Shown here: piece after piece, positions 5,765 through 7,192 of the stretch
Position numbering within the stretch: position 1 is the stretch's first letter
Layout: each line of letters opens with the position of its first letter
DNA from: Desulfarculus sp.
GTDB taxonomy: Bacteria; Desulfobacterota; Desulfarculia; Desulfarculales; Desulfarculaceae
Length of the DNA stretch: 7,192 nucleotides
NCBI GenBank assembly: GCA_020216625.1
Contig: JAIUYB010000104.1
Location: 1-7,192 of the forward strand
Direction: 5' to 3'
Position numbers and translations under genes: made by a program
The notes under the pieces: model-generated
Databases searched by the model: none
The model's input: only the letters and a program-made list of their open reading frames with translations
What the model was told of the DNA's origin: nothing

Positions 5765-6931
5765 CTACTTGCCCACGTCCTTGGCCTCGCGGGGCATCGT
5801 CACTTCCTTGACCTTTTCCATCTTGCCGCCCTGGCCCACGGTGTAGATGGTCAGGGTGGTGTTGGGACGGTGGTCGGTGGAGGTGTAGGTGATCGGCGCG
5901 GTGAGCCCGCCGGTATCGAAGTCCTTGATGGTCTCCAGGGCGGCCACCAGGCCGGGACCGTCCAGCTTGCCGGCCTTCTTGGCCCGCTTCAGGCCCTCGG
6001 CCATCACCAGGTTGGAAACCCAGCTCTTGACGTAGTGCAGGCTCATCTGCTTGCCGCCGGCCGATTCCACCACCGCCTTCATGCCCGGCACGTCGGCGCC
6101 AAAGGGAGCCACCGGCACCATGCCGTAGGCGCGGCCCACGGCGGCGTCGCCGGCCAGCTTGGCCAGGTTCTCGTCAAAGCCCCAGCAGTTGATGACGAAC
6201 TTGGTGCGCAGGCCCAGCTTGGCCGCGTCCTTGATGATGACCGCGGTGCTGGCGGTGGTGCCGCCAATCCAGGCGAAGTCGGGGTCGAACTGCTTCATGT
6301 GCAGCAGTTGGCTGGTGGCGTCGATGGCCTTCAAGTCCACGATTTCGTCGGGACCGATCTCCAGACCGACCTGGGCGGCATACTCCTTGCCGGCCGGGAT
6401 GGGGTTCTTGCCATACGGATGATCGGGGTAGATGAAGACGAACTTCTTGGCCCCGCTGTCCTTGGCGAACTTGATGGCGGCGCGGATGGAGGTGGAATAG
6501 TCGGTGCCGATGAAGAAGTTATAGGGGGTTTCCTTGGGATCGGTGAGATTGCCGTCATAGCTGGCGCTGAAGAAGACCACCTTGTCCTTGTTGACCATGG
6601 GGCGCAGGGCGTTGGTGTCGCCGGTGCCCCAGCCCTGGATCACGAAGACCTTGTCCACCGAGAGATACTTCTTGTACAGGTTCACGGCCTCGGGAATCTT
6701 GTAGGCGTAATCGTTGGGGATCAGTTTGATCATGTCGCCGTCGATCCCGCCATGGGCGTTGATGTATTTCTCGGCCGCCACGGCGCCGTCGCCATAGTCC
6801 TTGCCCACGTCCGAGGTGGGGCCGGTGATGTCGAAGATGCCTCCGACCTTGATCTCCCCGGCCAAGACCGCCGGGGCCAAGAACAGCCCCAGGGCCGCCG
6901 TCATAACCGCCAACCAAGCCAATCGCTTCAT
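5765..6931 (-). CDS. Periplasmic substrate-binding protein of a branched-chain-type ABC importer (LivK family)
   Basis: A 388-residue precursor of the type-I periplasmic binding fold (Peripla_BP_6/LivK). It captures the ligand outside the inner membrane and delivers it to the LivHM permease. Residues 1-24 form a Sec signal peptide: MKR, a hydrophobic core to about 20, and a likely cut after AVLA before GEIKVGG. There is no lipobox Cys, so it should be a soluble periplasmic protein. The mature start GEIKVGGIFDITGPTSDVG (25-43) and AVAAEKYINAHGGIDG (50-65) are typical of the family. Further landmarks are FVFIYPDHPYG (165-174) and the ligand-domain crossover near FAWIGGTTAST (219-229). The ATG at 6931 is chosen because the signal peptide begins there and GGGAG lies six bases upstream; the longer frame from 7075 adds a non-signal sequence. 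It sits between a LivM-type permease end and a LivF-type ATPase. The ligand cannot be read from sequence; relatives bind amino acids, aromatic acids or other carboxylates. Confidence 0.93.
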   Translation of the reverse strand: MKRLAWLAVMTAALGLFLAPAVLAGEIKVGGIFDITGPTSDVGKDYGDGAVAAEKYINAHGGIDGDMIKLIPNDYAYKIPEAVNLYKKYLSVDKVFVIQGWGTGDTNALRPMVNKDKVVFFSASYDGNLTDPKETPYNFFIGTDYSTSIRAAIKFAKDSGAKKFVFIYPDHPYGKNPIPAGKEYAAQVGLEIGPDEIVDLKAIDATSQLLHMKQFDPDFAWIGGTTASTAVIIKDAAKLGLRTKFVINCWGFDENLAKLAGDAAVGRAYGMVPVAPFGADVPGMKAVVESAGGKQMSLHYVKSWVSNLVMAEGLKRAKKAGKLDGPGLVAALETIKDFDTGGLTAPITYTSTDHRPNTTLTIYTVGQGGKMEKVKEVTMPREAKDVGK

Positions 6932-6937
6932 GCTCCG

Positions 6938-6942
6938 CTCCC
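6938..6942 (-). promoter_or_regulatory. Ribosome binding site of the substrate-binding protein gene
   Basis: GGGAG on the minus strand lies six bases before the ATG at 6931, inside a purine-rich stretch (AAGGAAGGGAGCGGAGC). It supports the start that gives a proper signal peptide. Confidence 0.75.
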
Positions 6943-7003
6943 TTCCTTGCAGTGACCTGATCGGAGACGATCGCCCAAGCGATGTCCCCGCCTCCCTCGG
7001 AGT

Positions 7004-7023
7004 CCGCCGCCCAGTGGCGGCGG
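7004..7023. repeat. 8-bp GC hairpin between the LivM-type gene and the binding-protein gene
   Basis: CCGCCGCC at 7004-7011 pairs with GGCGGCGG at 7016-7023 around a four-base loop, in the 125-base gap 6932-7056. No U-tract follows on the minus strand, so it is not a standard terminator. A weaker 5-bp stem (ATCGC at 6970-6974 with GCGAT at 6979-6983) lies nearer the binding-protein gene. No confident promoter was seen in this gap. Confidence 0.45.
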
Positions 7024-7056
7024 GTTGGGCGCTGGCCTTGGCGGTACCGGGCCTTG

Positions 7057-7192
7057 TCAATACGAGAAGGGCCACAGTTTCCAGTATGAACGCACCGTGT
7101 GCCAGCGCGCGGCCAGGCCGTCGGGTTCGAACACCAGGAACAGGATAACGATCAAACCGAAGACCATTTCGCGCAACGAGGCGAAGATGCCG
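7057..7192 (-). CDS. livM: LivM-type ABC permease, last 44 residues (5' part outside window)
   Basis: The frame is open from the window edge (first full codon at 7191) to TGA at 7059-7057. It reads GIFASLREMVFGLIVILFLV, then FEPDGLAARWHTVRSYWKLW and PFSY. This is the usual C-terminus of LivM-family inner-membrane permeases of branched-chain-type importers: a last conserved LRE..FG followed by a hydrophobic membrane helix (about residues 9-21 of the visible part), the FEP.GL turn, and a cytoplasmic tail ending in WPFSY, a form seen in acid-ligase-linked transporter clusters. The stop lies 125 bases before the binding-protein start on the same strand, so the permease, binding protein and ATPase probably form one operon. 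It is too short to judge the rest of the protein. Confidence 0.85.
   Translation of the reverse strand, partial: GIFASLREMVFGLIVILFLVFEPDGLAARWHTVRSYWKLWPFSY

Noticed and set aside
4311..6955. Two long plus-strand open frames (about 4311-5846 and 5870-6955) opposite the ligase, ATPase and binding-protein genes
   Set aside because: Their compositions are typical antisense shadows of high-GC genes; the minus strand carries complete motifs, ribosome sites and a signal peptide.
6932..7056. Possible promoter for the binding-protein gene in the gap after the LivM-type gene
   Set aside because: No -35/-10 pair with proper spacing could be read on the minus strand; the gap is GC-rich, and co-transcription with the permease gene is simpler.

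Overview
The window is high-GC bacterial DNA with no mobile element, CRISPR array, tRNA or rRNA visible. It holds two convergent gene blocks. A dense set of acyl-CoA genes, a futalosine-pathway menaquinone gene (mqnA), and a branched-chain-type ABC transporter sitting next to a phenylacetate-CoA-ligase-like gene suggest a strictly or facultatively anaerobic, acid-degrading bacterium. High-GC Desulfobacterota (former Deltaproteobacteria, for example Desulfarculales-like sulfate reducers) fit best. This taxonomic guess rests on gene content and GC only.

Left block, plus strand (1-2336): the 3' end of a thiolase, then, 49 bases later, a complete long acyl-CoA dehydrogenase of the 600-residue FadE/VLCAD-like type. 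The order thiolase then dehydrogenase matches the fadN-fadA-fadE layout of Bacillus subtilis and similar beta-oxidation operons, so a 3-hydroxyacyl-CoA dehydrogenase gene may lie just left of the window. The block ends in a strong intrinsic terminator at 2454-2496.

Right block, minus strand (read from 7192 down to 2495): the last 44 codons of a LivM-type permease, a periplasmic LivK-type substrate-binding protein, a LivF-type ATPase with a basic C-terminal tail, a PaaK-like AMP-forming ligase whose usual ATP-binding P-loop is replaced, and finally mqnA (chorismate dehydratase). All five face the same way with gaps of 59-180 bases. The gaps carry GC-rich hairpins but no convincing promoter or U-tract terminator, so they may form one long transcript with hairpin-tuned expression.

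How the genes may work together (inference): the transporter imports a small carboxylate or amino-acid-like compound, the PaaK-like protein acts on it or on a related acid, and the beta-oxidation enzymes across the convergent junction process acyl-CoA thioesters. MqnA supplies menaquinone, which could receive electrons from acyl-CoA oxidation. The most notable observation is the altered nucleotide-binding loop in the otherwise well-preserved PaaK-like protein. I see no clear evidence of a wholly new system here.
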